Shown here in pieces: positions 35,859 through 49,270 of a stretch of DNA of 64,000 nucleotides. The translations under genes were made by a program, and so were the position numbers. This DNA comes from Vitis vinifera. Its lineage: Eukaryota; Streptophyta; Magnoliopsida; Vitales; Vitaceae. Numbering within the stretch: the stretch's first letter is position 1; every line of letters starts with the position of its first letter. A model generated the notes under the pieces. The model saw nothing but the letters and a program-made list of their open reading frames with translations. It made no database searches and was not told the DNA's origin. The stretch covers positions 21,362,001 to 21,426,000 of the forward strand of contig NC_081819.1 in NCBI RefSeq assembly GCF_030704535.1, given 5' to 3'.

Positions 35859-38800
35859 ATGGCTAAGAGACGCGAAGGGCGAGTGCCGTCGAGTTCGGAT
35901 CGGCGTGAAGACCGAGTCGAAGCGTCGAAGCGGGCAATCCGACGCGGTGGCGACTCAGCTTCGAGCCCCAAAATCAACATCGTCCTCTTCCTCTTCGTCG
36001 TCATAGCTCCTGCCATTGCCGTATTAGTATACCGTATAAGGTACGCTCCTCGTACGAATCGCGCTCTCTCCTCGTATGTACACCAGCAAGGTCTCGTCAA
36101 AGCTGATGTGAATTACCAAGAGATCCTCACTGTAAGTGTCGGTTTTTTTCTTTCTTTATTCTGTTTTCTCAGTAGCCAAACAGGATATATTTGCTCCGTT
36201 TTTTTGGCTATTTTTAATTTGTAAGGAACTCAAGAGATGTCCAAGGTTTTGGAAAATACCTCTGCATGCCTTTGTTTAGTTGCTGAGAAAATGTGGGAAG
36301 TAAAACTTGATTAAAGTTTTCAATTGCATTGACCATATGTAAGAATTTTAGTCCTCACTCTGTAAAGCACCAAAGCCTAATCAAATTATTAGATTCAATG
36401 TCTTACTTTTCACCCTCAGCTCTCCAATCAATCTGCTTTAATTTCATTTTGCAAAAGAGAAGTTTTAGATTTCTTCCATTTTGCTTGCTAATTTGTAAGA
36501 AATTCAGGAGAATTCCAAGGTGTCCAAGAACATGTCTCAGCGGCATTATACATATCCTGTACTGGCCTACATAACTCCCTGGTATGCTTTCCTTTTAGCC
36601 TGAATGCATTTGGAACATTGAGATATGGAATACTACAATTATGGTTTAATGGTTCTGATTAAAGCAAGGTTCTCAAATTTTTGAATTTGGGTCTTGCTTT
36701 CTTGCTTTTGGTTATTGCCTTTTTATTTTGTTTATTTTAATCAGGATGATATCGAACAATGAAATCAGTAGATTTAATAAAATATCAATATTCAAAATTA
36801 CATTAAGGTTTTGAAATTTAGTAGAATGAACATAAAAAATATTATCTAAATTAGACATGAAGCAGCATTGGAATCTAAATTGAAGTTTTTAATCAGTTTC
36901 TTGCAGTAGAGCAGTTCATCAATTTCATTCCAATGTTGATTTCAATGATAGGGTTATATTTGGATGTGAGGGTAATATTGATGAAAAATTTCCGTGGCTC
37001 GCTAAACTCTGCAGGAATAACAAAGGCTATGATCTGGCAAAAAGTTTCAACTCCAAGTTCACGCATTTATCACCTATCTGGTATGATCTGAGGAGGTATG
37101 CACAATCACAGTTCCTTAAATTGTAAACATCTAAATGTTGAGATTCATTGCTTCAAACCTGTATTTCGCTTCCATAATCCTCTATTTACCAGCTTGTAAG
37201 AACCTTTGTTGCCCAAAAATAGCCAGGAAGTATCAGAGAATTCCTGTGAAATTTTTTGAAAATATATTCTAGAGGTGTCTGGAATTTATATGTTTTCCTT
37301 GTAATGGTAGTCAGCTAGATGGGGTTATCAGTAGTGAGTATGAAGTTGTGTTCTTTCCCTCAAACTTATGCTACATCTGTTAGTTTTGAGATAAATAAAT
37401 GACATATTAACTTATAGTTAAGCTGCTCAACAACTAGAATTTTGTTGGAGTTAATCGGTGATGAAAAAAAAAAAAAAAAAATTCTGATGATATTTCAGAA
37501 ATCTAGTTGGACTTTCTGATTTTCACTCTAATATTAACTAAGGTGGTGTTTGTTTTTTTGGATTTTTATTGAAAGCAATTTGTTTTTAGAATTTAGGTTG
37601 TTTGTTTTTCTACTTTTTCATGACTTATTATAAACTTCTTATTAAATAGAAAAAATAACATATTGATTTTTTTTACTTTTTAATACTTAATGGAAATAAA
37701 ATACTATAAAAACAAACAACCTAATATTTAACACTATTAAGCATTAAGGTTCTATTTAGAATTAAGTAAAAAAACAAACACCACCTAAGAGAGAAACAAA
37801 TTGTGTTTATTCTAGACTACTATTGTTCAAAGTCTTCTTCGTTTTCTCGTTTTCCAGCCAGGGGACCAACTTGGTTCTGGAGGGGAGACATAATGCTGAT
37901 ATAGGATGGATCACAGAGCTTAGAATGAAAGGAGATGCTTGGGTATGTCTTGGATCTTCCTTTTTTTCCCTTTTTTTTTTTATTGTTTTTTATCCTGTTG
38001 CCAAAACAAAAGTTTATGTCATTGCCAAGTGATTGAAAATTTTCAGATCAATCTAAAAATGTTGCTGTATTTCCATTTACAGTTTAATCACAATCACTGT
38101 TAGTCTTGTGCAGATCTGCACCAACAATATATTTTATGTTACTAAGCTACTCTCTTTATTTATAGGTGATTCCTAGAGTTGTTCTGGAAGCCATTCCTAA
38201 GGAGTTGCTTCGAAAGAAAAAGCAGAGGGATAAAGCAATTGAAATGATAATAACAGAGTGCAAGTAAGCTTAAACCGCAGAGACATGACTAGGCTCTTAT
38301 TGATATAGATCTTGAATGGATTTTATCTCTAAATGCCATGCAATATCATTAAATGGAAATTGATTCTGTGTGAATGCGGTGCTCGTGTCAATAAGGGCGA
38401 TAAGTGGAGATCTGCTACATATTAGATGCCTATGATATCCCATTAAAATATGGGGTGCTTGTAGGGTGATTAGAGGAGATTTGCTACATATAGCATATGC
38501 ATAATATTCCTAAAAATGGAGCTTCAGGTTGTACTGTTTGGGTTGAGTTCAGCTTATGCTGAAACTACACAACTGACTCCATTCCTCAACTTGATACATA
38601 TAAATATATTTAAGAAATTAAGCTTATTTTGGAAAAGCAAATAATATTATTAATTATGTAAGAGAGCTGCCTCTTTCCTTCTCATTCTCCACCAAATCAG
38701 GGGGAAAAAAAGAGAAAAAGAACAGAAGACAATGGATTTCCAGAATCCAAAGCAGAGGAAATAGCACAAATGTTCCAGATTCTGGTTATCCTTAAATATA

Positions 38801-41267
38801 TGTGTACAAAATGTGACCTACCATGTGGTTTGGAATGAATAAACAGTTTGTGCTGCCGTTTAATCTGATTCAATGAACCCTTTTCTATATTTTATTGGAT
38901 TCTCTTATTGATTATAGGGAAATGGATTATGATGGTATAGTGCTAGAATCTTGGTCGAGGTGGGCAGCCTATGGTATCTTGCATGATCCAGTGATGAGGA
39001 ACATGGTAAATACTATCTTCTCTAATGGCTTTTATTTTTCTTCTGGCTTTCCCTTCTCTCTTAATTTCTTTTAGTAAATTTTTGCTATTGCTAATTTCAG
39101 TTGTTAAGTTTAGATACTTTCTTGAACAACTTTGCAGCAAGACACTATGGTCATGTTTGGTACGTGGAAATAGGAAATAGGAATGAATATTTTGTTCTCA
39201 TTCCTATTTCTCCTTGAATAGAAACGAATTTGGTCATTCAAATTCTTGTATTTTTAGATACACCTAGGAATGTAAGGTTGGAATGATGATTTATTTCCAT
39301 TTCAATGTTTGGTAACAATGAGAATGAGAATAGAAAAAGAAATGACTTGACCATAATATCCTTACATATAGTTTACAGTAATTTTTTAATTTCATTTTAA
39401 AAGAACATCTTTTGAGAGTTTTTTTTACTAAAATAATAAGAGTAAGAAAAATAATATTTAATAAATAAAAGCCAGCCAAAAAAAGTCATACAAACAAATG
39501 GAGATGAAGGGGTAAAATAGCAATTTAGCATTTGCAAATCTTTGGACATATTCATCTCCTTTCCCCATTCCGCCCCCAATCCCACCCACAAAAGGCATAG
39601 ATGATTCCTTGTATATTTCTTACATTGTAGCATTTCAATATTTCAAATTGTGTTTGCTAGGAGATGAAACTATCAGCCTTTTCTTTCACTTGGAAATGTG
39701 TGAGATTTGTTGGATCTTTCTTTTTTGCAAGTTTAGGCTTTGCAGTTCATAAAACAGCTTGGACAAGCGCTGCATTCTGTGAGCTCAGAGAAGAATGGTA
39801 AACAAGGTTTGCAGCTGATTTATGTTATAGGTCCACCACGCTCAGAGAAGCTTCAAGAGCATGATTTTGGGCCAGCAGATCTTCGAAGTTTGAGTGATTA
39901 TGTAGATGGATTCTCCCTTATGACTTATGACTTCTCAGGTCCTCATAATCCTGGGCCCAATGCACCTTTGAAGTGGATTCATTCCACCCTGCAGCTTCTC
40001 CTTGGCAGTGTGGGTAAAAGTGATCAGAGCCTGGCACGGAAGATACTTCTTGGCATTAATTTCTATGGGAATGATTTTGCCCTTTCGAAAGGTATGTTGA
40101 GTTTACATACATTTCAATTTTTCTCTAGATGATTGGAGTTTCCTGTTCCTTCATGAAACAGTCATTTGGACTGAGCTCAAACACTTCCGTCCCTAGAGTG
40201 AAAATTCTGATTAGTTGTGCAGACAGTCTCCTAATGGGGGAATTCTGGGTTTTCATTTAGCCCAGTTTGATCTGATCTCTCTTGCCTTGGATTGGAAAGG
40301 ACTTGAGCTTTTTGGGCTATGTTTGGTTTATGGAAAATTTGAGGGAAAATGTGAGGAAAAGAAAATAAAGAAAAAAAGTAAAGAAAGATTAAAAATAGAT
40401 TTAAGACCAATAAATTATTTTTATATATTACTACAAACTCATTTTTTCTATTTTACCATGTCTATATAAAGAGTAAATAATTTTAAAATGCATAAATTAT
40501 TATTATTTTTAATTATATTTTATTTTCTTTTGTATTTTCTATAGTAAAACTAAACGTGAAAATACCATTTTCCTTGGTTTTTTTCTTTACTTATGTAATG
40601 TTTGGTTGTTGGAAAAATTGAAAGAAAATTCAAGGGAAAGAAAATAAATAAAGATAGAAAGTTAATAGATTATTTTTATGTATTTTAAACTCATTTCACT
40701 TATTTTTCTCTTCTGACAAACCAAAAATGAGAAATAATTTTTTTAGCATTTTTTTTTTCTTTTCTTAATGCTTGGCCGAACCAAACATAGCCATAGAGAT
40801 ATAAATGAGAGACAATCCTTCTGATACAACCCCTAAGCAAAACACTTCATGGGTCCAGACCTGTTCAATGATCAAAAGATCAAATGTTCAATCAATCTTG
40901 ACCTTCTGCTGGTTGACACATCTGTGGAGTCATTTGAGGTGACTGGTAGTAAATCCCAGTTTACTAGAAATTAGAGGACTCTCCTGTTAAAAATTGATCT
41001 TCAGGAACTGCAGGTGGAGGTGGTGGAGCAATCACAGGAAGGGATTATCTATCCTTATTGGACAAGCACAAACCGGTATTGCAGTGGGAGAAGAACAGTG
41101 GGGAGCATTTGTTCTTTTATTCTGATGATCACCATGCCAAGCATGCAGTGTTCTACCCATCACTAATGTCGATTTTTCTCAGGCTAGAGGAAGCTCGTTC
41201 ATGGGGTGTTGGCATCTCAATCTGGGAAATCGGCCAAGGTTTGGATTACTTTTTTGATCTTCTGTGA
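35859..41267 (+). CDS. GH18-like chitinase domain-containing protein 1 (CHID1 type)
   Basis: Eight exons join in phase: 35859-36131, 36508-36581, 37015-37095, 37858-37942, 38166-38263, 38918-39005, 39737-40091 and 41005-41267; 438 residues. CHID1 proteins have a glycoside hydrolase 18 barrel but generally lack chitinase activity; the plant version (At4g01040) has no well-established role. Seen: a basic N-terminus, one hydrophobic segment at about residues 39-60 (INIVLFLFVVIAPAIAVLVYRI region) that would act as a signal anchor, then family phrases YPVLAYITPWNNKGYDLAKSF, FTHLSPIWYDLR, GDAWVIPRVV, MDYDGIVLESW, LSDYVDGFSLMTYDFSGPHNPGPNAPL, LLGINFYGNDF, and WGVGISIWEIGQGLDYFFDLL at the end. The GH18 DxxDxDxE catalytic motif is degenerate here (DYDGIVLE). 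Intron 7 holds a MITE-like element and intron 3 a Tourist-like MITE. Confidence 0.93.
37542..37785. mobile_element. Tourist-like (PIF/Harbinger) MITE in intron 3 of the CHID1-like gene
   Basis: The 244-bp element begins ggtggtgtttgtttttttgg and ends with its inverted complement (aaaaaaacaaacaccacc). It is flanked by TAA at 37539-37541 and TAA at 37786-37788, the 3-bp target-site duplication of PIF/Harbinger elements. The interior is AT-rich and non-coding. It lies between exons 3 and 4 and does not touch the splice sites. Confidence 0.85.
38395..38530. repeat. Diverged tandem duplication, about 68 bp x 2
   Basis: gggcgataagtggagatctg (38396 on) and gggtgattagaggagatttg (38465 on) start two similar copies, each continuing through 'gctacatat...atgc.ta.atat(c)c'. 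They are within intron 5 of the CHID1-like gene. Confidence 0.65.
40315..40792. mobile_element. MITE-like inverted-repeat element in intron 7 of the CHID1-like gene
   Basis: The left end is ggctatgtttggtttatgg and the right end is ccgaaccaaacatagcc, whose complement is ggctatgtttggttcgg, giving a 14-bp perfect terminal inverted repeat. Internal sequence near 40598 (aatgtttggttgttggaaaa) repeats the left end in the same orientation. That suggests nesting or an internal duplication. No convincing target-site duplication was found. Confidence 0.6.
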
Positions 41268-43280
41268 AGATTACATCTCTTCTCTTCTGGGTCATGTATT
41301 ATAATTCTGTTTATTCGTTCTTAGCTCTTTTAAGTTGTAGCACAGTTTTGACATGCAGCTTCTTAGGTTGTGCTGCAGTTGCTTCCAGGCAAGGTCCTTT
41401 CCATAAAAAATAAAAAATTAAAATTAAAAATTAAAAAATTAAAAAAGAATCTACTTAAAACTTTTATTTTTGGGTTAAAGAATTTATTTATTTATTTTCT
41501 AAAATTTCTTTTGTACAAGTATATATTAGATTAGACACAATTCAGAACTTTGAGTGAACTTAGGCAATCATAGTTGAGGTTTTTGGATTTTTTTTTTCAT
41601 GCATTTTTGGCTAAATAACTTTTTAAAGTAAATTTTGCTAAAAGAAACCTTAAAATTTTCCAAAATTTTGAGATTTTTGGGTAATTTTTTTTTTAGAACA
41701 ATTTTTAAAAATGGTTTTTGAGAATGGTTTTTAAAAATTTTATTTAATATTTTGTAGAAAAAAATATTATTTTTGGGAATTTGAAAATTTTTAACTTGTT
41801 TTATATATTTTTTAAAAATATGTTTTAAAAATAATTTTTATATATAGTTTTTATTTTAATTATTTTTTGTGTATAATTATTATTTTTAAATAGTCATAAA
41901 AATAAATAAAAATAATTAAAATAATATTATGTTTTTTATTTTTAAGAATAAAAAGTTGTTTTTATTTTTTATCTTTTTTTTTAAATAAAAAAAAAGTGCT
42001 TTCAAAAATAATTACCAATGACTTAAATATCTAATGTTGAAAATATATCTGAAAAAGATGGCAGAATAAAAAAAAATATTTTGAAAATTTTCATAGTTAT
42101 TTTATAATTTTGAAATTTAGTTGGATACATCATACAATGAGAATCATTAATTTGACAGGACTGTTACATAATTTTTGGTGACAAAGATAGTAATAGGTCC
42201 AAAAAGGTTGGAAGATATTGTAGCGTTGTTCCACTCATGGAGAGTGGGATCACGTGATATGGTTCACAAGACGCACCACATCACATAACTCCAATTATCT
42301 ATCTTTCTTCAAATCAAAAAAGCCAAATTTTATTAAAATTGATTAAAAAATTAATACATAAATGGTTCCCTTTTTTTTATCATGAGAATTCATGAGAGAA
42401 ATTTCTTTTATGTCGGTAAAGTAAATTCTAATATTAGATTCTAATAATTATAATTTTAAAAAGATTTATGATTGATTGCAACATCAGTCCTTTTTCTCGA
42501 TTTACATTACATATTGAAACAAATGAATATATACCACAAATGAATATATACCACAGAGAATATGTTTTATTTTTAAGGGAATTTATTATTTTTATTTTTT
42601 AAAATATAGGATTAATTTTATTTGTCTTTTTTAAAGTTTTGATTAAATATGTTTAAATTTATTGGTTTAAAATTTTATTAGATACTTTTTCTATTTTTTT
42701 TTATATGTTATTTTCAATAATTTTTTCTCACTTATAATAAAAAAAAGTTTAATAAAATTATATAAATATTTTAAATATTTATTTATTTTTATAACGAGAA
42801 TTATTTTTTATAAAAAAATATTATATTAGATTTCTAAAATTAGGTTTCAATGGCTTTTAATCAAATAACTTTCTCTCTTTTTTTTTTTTTTTTTGTCTTT
42901 TCCTCTGTACTGCTCTAAAGTACAGTGTACTGTAGGAGGCCATTGCGTTTTTATTGTAGAATTTTCATGGTCGACGTATCTCAAAACATTTTCTAGCCAC
43001 ACAAACACAAGAGCATGACCATCAACCCATCAACCCATCATGATCAGAGGTCACCAACTCTCATCCTCAATAGCCACGTGGACAAATTCCCATCGTTCTT
43101 TCCAGCCCCATCGAAGAACAGGCCAGCCAGATTGCACCCTCTCAAGCTAAACCTCTTCATCATCTTCCACAAGAAAAGAAACCCAAAATCCTCATATTTT
43201 TTTACTTTATCAAATCTTCCCATCAATTATTCTGAAAACCCATATACCAATTTGTTGTATTGAGGTCTTAGAATTATGCC
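41268..43280. other. AT-rich intergenic region before TROL
   Basis: Mostly AT-rich (41400-42880). A 17-bp tandem duplication lies at 42521-42554 (aaatgaatatataccac twice). 42900-43280 is more balanced and probably contains the TROL promoter and 5' UTR. The plus-strand open frame 43015-43263 lies in that leader and is not a recognised protein. Confidence 0.5.
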
Positions 43281-46200
43281 ATGGAGGCCCTTAATTTAGC
43301 TGGCTTGACTCCACTGTCAGTTCTTCGTGATAGAAGAACAGAACCCAGAAAAATCTCATCACTCCCCGCAGTTTCTGCGCTGAAAATCTCAAGTTCTGCC
43401 ACTTTTAACACCACCCCACCAGCTCTACAAGAGTGCTTCACTAGGAGTTTTCATGGTGGTCTGGTGCTACTTTCATCTGTACTCGGCCCTGGGGCTGCCG
43501 CAGCTTTGACATATGAAGAAGCTCTGGACCAATCAGTGACCACCTCCACTTCTGGGGGCATTATTGAGTTTGATGCCAATGGGTTTCTTGACAGAGTGAT
43601 CAGCTTTGGGGTTGAGAACCCTGCAGTTGTGGCTGGTGGGGCTTTGATTTTGGTGGTGCCATTGGTGTTGTCTCAGCTTCTGAAGAAGCCTAAGCCATGG
43701 GGGGTTGAGTCTGCAAGGAATGCTTATGCAAAATTGGGGGATGATGCCACTGCTCAGTTGCTTGATATAAGAGAACCGGTGGAGTTTAGGCAAGTGGGAA
43801 GTCCGGATATCAGGGGTTTGAGGAAGAAACCGGTGGCGATTCCATGTAAAGGTGGAGATAAGCAGGCGTTCTTGAAGAAGCTTTCTTTGAAGTTCAAGGA
43901 ACCAGAGAATACCACATTGTTGATTCTTGACAAGTAAGGCTCTGGATCCAAATTGCATCATTTTTCACTCATTCAATGTGAAGAAATTGTTCATCCTGCC
44001 AGTTATTTGATGTTTAGGCATTTGGATCGTTCTTTGGTTGTGTTTGGTTGCATGTAATTGGGATCGGGATTGGGATTGTGGCCTCGATTCCATATCCACA
44101 TTTTGGTTGTTTTAAATGGCAGTGGATATGGAATTGAATTTAAGTTCCATAGAATCCAAATCCAAGAAAATCAATTCCACACTCCCAAGATAAAGCAGGA
44201 TAAGAATTGGAATTCCAAATTAAATCCAGTTGTTTACAAACACAAGCAGTCTTATGTTTGTGGCTAAGAAATTTTTAGGCTTGTTCTGGCCATGCAGATA
44301 TTGCTTCTGGTTAATTCTCAAATGTACTGTAATTTATTTACCGTTCTATCTCCGACACGAGAAATTCCAGAATCTTCATGTAAATTTGGCATAGCATTTC
44401 TTTCTTGGATGTGGACATTTTAGATATTCCAATTCCTGTATGAGTGACTGAGTGAGAAATCCATGCAATTTCCTAATTTATCAGTTTCCACAGATAGAAA
44501 AACACAAAAGCCAATGCATGAATAAAATCAAGGACAATTCATAATACTGCAAAGTCATGAAGGCTTCATTTTTTGTCCCTATTTTCTTTTGAAAATTTCC
44601 CTTTTCTGAAAATGTTATATCTCATCAAAGCCTATTTCAAATATTCATGGTCTGTGACATGGATGCTGCTTGACCAGTTCAGCATGTGGATGCCATGTCT
44701 TCAATTAACCATGGGATTAAACCAACAGTTTATAAAAGTAATGAATAAATAAAATAAAATAAAATCATGGTAGCATTACATTTACCATGACCTGGAACCA
44801 ATTTTAAATTTTCATTTTATCCTGGTCCTAATGTTCAGTAATTTCACTAGTAGATCAGGTAATGAAGCTTGAGTTTTGGGTTAGTTCTTTGTTTCCTAGA
44901 GCTAACATGTGAAGCTTTGGTTGCTGTCTTTATACTGTATGTCAGATTTGATGGGAATTCTGAAATGGTTGCTGAGTTGGCCGCTGTTAATGGATTCAAA
45001 GCTGCTTATGCAATAAAAGATGGTGCAGAAGGACCCCGAGGATGGATGGTCTTTACCATTCTCATTTCTGTTTTATTATGTTTTCATTCTTTACAGCAAT
45101 CTATTGCTACTCGAAATTGTCATTGATGCATTTATAATAGTCAGAAACTCTGAGATGCATTGTATTATTGCAGAATAGCAGCCTTCCCTGGATACTGCCA
45201 AAGAAAACATTGAGTCTTGACCTTGGAAACTTTGCTGAGTCTATCAGTGATGCACTTGGAGTATGTATCTCAGTCTTTTGATTGCTTATTGACTCTAATT
45301 TTTTCTTTTTTATCTTCATGGATTTGTTAAGAACTATGGTTAGATTGAAATATTAAAGTACCTATCTGGGTTTTTTCTCTTACTGTGCTAAAGCCAGCTA
45401 TTTCATCATAGATAATGTGATGAACAATAATGCTGGATTGGTATTTCTTAAATGAGGATGAGAAGCAAGTTGCAATTCAAGGAATGGGTTTATAAGAAAT
45501 GAAAGAATTCATTAGATGAACGAGGCATCCCCCTGATGGCACAAAGTTATCTAAAGTCAGCTAAGACAACTTGTTGTATAAAAGGAATAACAGTAACTGA
45601 ATTTGAAATGACAAATATTGTTTGTACTGAAAGGGCCATAAGGATAAGAGAAAGATGAAAAGAGCATGGGAAAATTGATATGATGACTATGCTTGAACAA
45701 TCAAATAGGTATTAAATAGATTAGACTGTCGAAACGAGCCTCACATGACTGACCACAAATTGGACTTGGTTTGTCGAGTTAAGTCGATCTCTGGAGTCTG
45801 ACCAAGTGTCCTCAGTTTTTAGGTGTGAAAAAATGCATGTCTATCTCAGGTTATGAATGATTTTATTTCTTCAGTTTCTTTTGCATGAAACTCCCTGCCT
45901 CTATACTAATGTATCCACTTCAAGTTGTATTTGTATGAGTTATAACTCTTAATATCATCAAATGAACTTAGGATTGAGTGGGTATGTTGGCTTTCTGAGG
46001 TTCATGTGACTAATAAATAATAGTCTATGCTCTTGTACTAGGATCACAGCTTTTTTAAAAATTAGGGTTTAGTAGTGAGCTTTTCTATGTGATTTACGAT
46101 AAAAATAAATGTGCAGGAGGGAATAGATGGCCTGTCTCTTACTGTTGGACTGGCAGCAGCTACTGGATTGGGTTTATTGGCATTTTCAGAGGTTGGGGTT

Positions 46201-47329
46201 GTTTGGCTTTTGTGTCTCTTGCTTATTGATATTTATTTAACATAAAGCTTGCAATGAGAAATTCAACATTGGTGCCTTTGGTTGACCTTTTCAGGTAGAA
46301 ACACTACTCCAACTTTTAGGCTCGGCTGCAATTGTGCAGTTTGTCGGCAAGAAATTCCTATTTGCTGAGGTTTGTCTGCAGTACTTTTCTGAACTTTAAG
46401 ATTTTCTATTTTCTTGAAATTCTTTAAAGGAAGGTGCCTTGTGGCCGTGGAAAATGTTCATAATGTGCACCATCCAACTACAATTCAGTGGAACTGTTTT
46501 ATTGTGAGGGTCACCCTTTTCACAGGATCGAAAGGAAACTCTGCAACAAGTTGATGAGTTCTTGACCACCAAGATTGCCCCTAAAGATTTTGTCGATGAG
46601 ATAAAGGTATTCACACTTGTTGGAAACTATATAACATTTCTATTCCTCATTCGAGAACCCCAAAAGTCTCCATCAAATATTTCTAAATTCACTCTTTCTG
46701 TTCTAATTTACCTGGGTAATTCAGGATATTGGAAAGGCTCTTCTACCATCACCCGCGTATGGCAACTCTCTTCCCGCACCTGCAGTGGCAACCCCAGAAC
46801 CTCCCACGAGCACCGAGCCTAAAGTAGAGGCAGCTGCACCACCAGAAATCAATTCAGTCCCCAAACCAGAAGTTCAAGCAGAATCAATTCCCAGCCTTTC
46901 AAGACCTTTATCTCCATACCCATATGTAAGCATTCTATAAATTCTTTGATTTTCTTTTTCCCCTTTCATGCAGTTGAGGAATTTGAAGTTCATTAGCCAC
47001 CTACAAGTGGCTAATACATTTTTGCTGCTTGGTGAAGATCACTGAGCTACCATTGCTAGTTCTTTTCCATGTGATATAGTAATGAACTTGCCCAGATAAT
47101 TGAAGGCTTGTTATGCTGATAATCCAAGAATCCCATGGAAAGAACAGAAAAAGGGGGGAAAAAAACCCCTTGGCAATATCCTCATCCTGAAGCAGACATT
47201 AGCTTTTGGGCAAAATAACTTATCCTTTCCATCTATGTTCTGATCAAACTGTTTCCTTTCTCTTGGTCCTTTTGGCTGCAGTATCCCGATTTCAAGCCAC
47301 CGACATCTCCTACACCTTCACAACCATAG
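43281..47329 (+). CDS. TROL: Thylakoid rhodanese-like protein TROL
   Basis: Eight exons join in phase: 43281-43933, 44946-45048, 45174-45260, 46117-46191, 46295-46369, 46526-46606, 46725-46925 and 47282-47329; 440 residues. TROL anchors ferredoxin-NADP reductase (FNR) to the thylakoid membrane and influences photosynthetic electron partitioning. Seen: a transit-peptide-like N-terminus; a transmembrane helix at about 113-134 ([20 protein letters not shown]); an inactive rhodanese domain at about 145-262 in which the active-site Cys position appears as Asp (LLILDK); a second hydrophobic region ([19 protein letters not shown]); a Pro-rich acidic linker; and the C-terminal FNR-binding ITEP-like repeat ending [21 protein letters not shown]. 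The exon 2 donor (atg|gtcttt) is weak. Length is close to Arabidopsis At4g01050. Confidence 0.95.
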
Positions 47330-48374
47330 AGTTTCAGTTGCACTGGAATCTCCAACAGTAGACATTTCCACAATAATCAGCTATTTGCGGGAATCTCCAA
47401 ACCGTCTTTGTGAGTAATGCAACTTGTGTTCATGTTATGTGACATTCTCAAGCTTAGCTGTACCTCTTGAACCGAAAACAATATTACACTGCCAAGAGTT
47501 TGAATGCTTACTAGTGTGTGCTTCCTATGCTATTCATTTTGCTTAATGTAGTTTTTGGAGATTTTGTAAATCCGGATATTGTACTGCCTTTGTTTCTAAA
47601 TAGTAATATAAATACGATTTCTTTCCCAGTCATGGATCAATCCATCTGAAAATTCAGTATATCAGTAGAAGTTACAACTCTTTTGTTTAGGGTGGATTTG
47701 ATTTTGAAGTTGGCATGCAGGCCATGGAGGAAACTTAAATGAAAAACTCCAAGTTTGTAAAGTTGTTTTTGTTATAATGGAGTGATAACTGATAAATATG
47801 GATTAATTCAGCGGATTATCTTGGAGAAGGCAACCCTTTTCCGGGAAAATTATTGCAGACATTGATGCTGATGAAGTTTTTCTCCCATTTTGATTACAGA
47901 CTTCATCATGGTTGTTTTCTTTGAGCTTGTAGCTTCAGAAAAGTGCATGAAACCTGGGTTCAAAATAATCTCATCAGTGCGATCTTGCTTTCACATTTTC
48001 TCTTGCTAGTTGGAGCTGTTTGGTTTGCAAGAATATTTTCATAAGAAAACAAAATCAAGTGAATACTTTCTATACATGCACTTGCCATGGGTCCATAATG
48101 GTCTCTGAATTCGTTGTTCTATATCTTGGGGATTTTTTTTTCTTCACTTTCTCCCTAAAATTTGCAAAAATAATTTTGATCACAAAAGAATTCATGGGAG
48201 TTCATCAAAATGATTAAAATCATCAAAATAAAAATCACGAAAGGGATTAAAAAAATTTGAGAAGCAAAAATATTATTTCCTTGAATTTTTGTAACTCGTT
48301 TAATAGATCTTTTTTATATTTCTAAAATATAATTTGCTCGAATGTGTAGACACTTTACTCTATAGTTTCTTTCC

Positions 48375-48412
<38 letters not shown>

Positions 48413-49270
48413 TATAAAAATAGAATCGAGGGAAAAAAAATCTAACAGCCATTTTATATATGTACGTAATTTAAGGAAGGTAGGAAAAGAAAAGACAAAA
48501 ATATAATTGGAAAAATAAGAATAAAATTTGAATTAATTTTATTGAGGCCGATGGGTACTACCCGAAATAGCTATTTATGATACTGTGCAATTTGTGCCAC
48601 CAGAGGTACATACAATATGCTTGGGATTAGCCACTTCAATGGGTTCTACCCCGTGGAAATGCTCTTTAATGGAACTTTAGCTTTAGCTGATCATGACCAA
48701 GAAACCACTGGTTTCGCTTGGTGAGGGTTATTGTGTAACAAGTGCATAATGTCCACTGCAACGTCTATGGATTTTATCATCACCTTGAATGATACATAAA
48801 AATCCTATGTTTTTGTTCAAAATCCATTTTTTTTTTAGATCCTTGAGGTTTAGTGTAAATAAACTCAACCATCATTAATTTTAAATTTTATAAATTAGTA
48901 CCCCTATAAATTTATTTTACTTATCAAATTTATTTTTTTGAGAGATTTTAAGTAAAAATATTTAAATACTAGTATTTAAAAATTAAATTTATATATGAAA
49001 TACATTTATAGGGATGTTAACTCATTAAATTTGAAATATGGGGTGGTTTAGTATATTGATACCGAAGATTAGGGTGTCAATGAAAATAACCCAAAATTTT
49101 TTATCTTTCCATGAAACGACGTCGTTTTATCTAGGCCGAGTGGTCACAAAGCAGCGTTTCACTGCGGACGCCACATCAAAATGAAATCGAGCGGGAAAAT
49201 TTTAGTAAGAATTTGTTTTCCAATGTCAAAAATCTGAAAATCATCAGGGGGAATCTCAGATTCCGAAACC
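47330..49270. other. Intergenic region between TROL and CENH3
   Basis: 47330-47640 is likely TROL 3' UTR. The rest is AT-rich with a (TA)n microsatellite. The DNA just before 49271 (49130-49270) becomes GC-richer and probably holds the CENH3 promoter and 5' UTR. No other gene seen. Confidence 0.5.
48377..48409. repeat. (TA)n microsatellite
   Basis: An uninterrupted alternating TA/AT tract of about 33 bases within the TROL-CENH3 intergenic region. Confidence 0.95.

Noticed and set aside
39140-39320. MITE suggested by repeated 'atgtttggta'
   Set aside because: The two copies are in the same orientation and no terminal inverted repeat or duplication could be seen.
43533-43961. 142-codon minus frame opposite TROL exon 1
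   Set aside because: Antisense shadow of a strongly supported coding exon.
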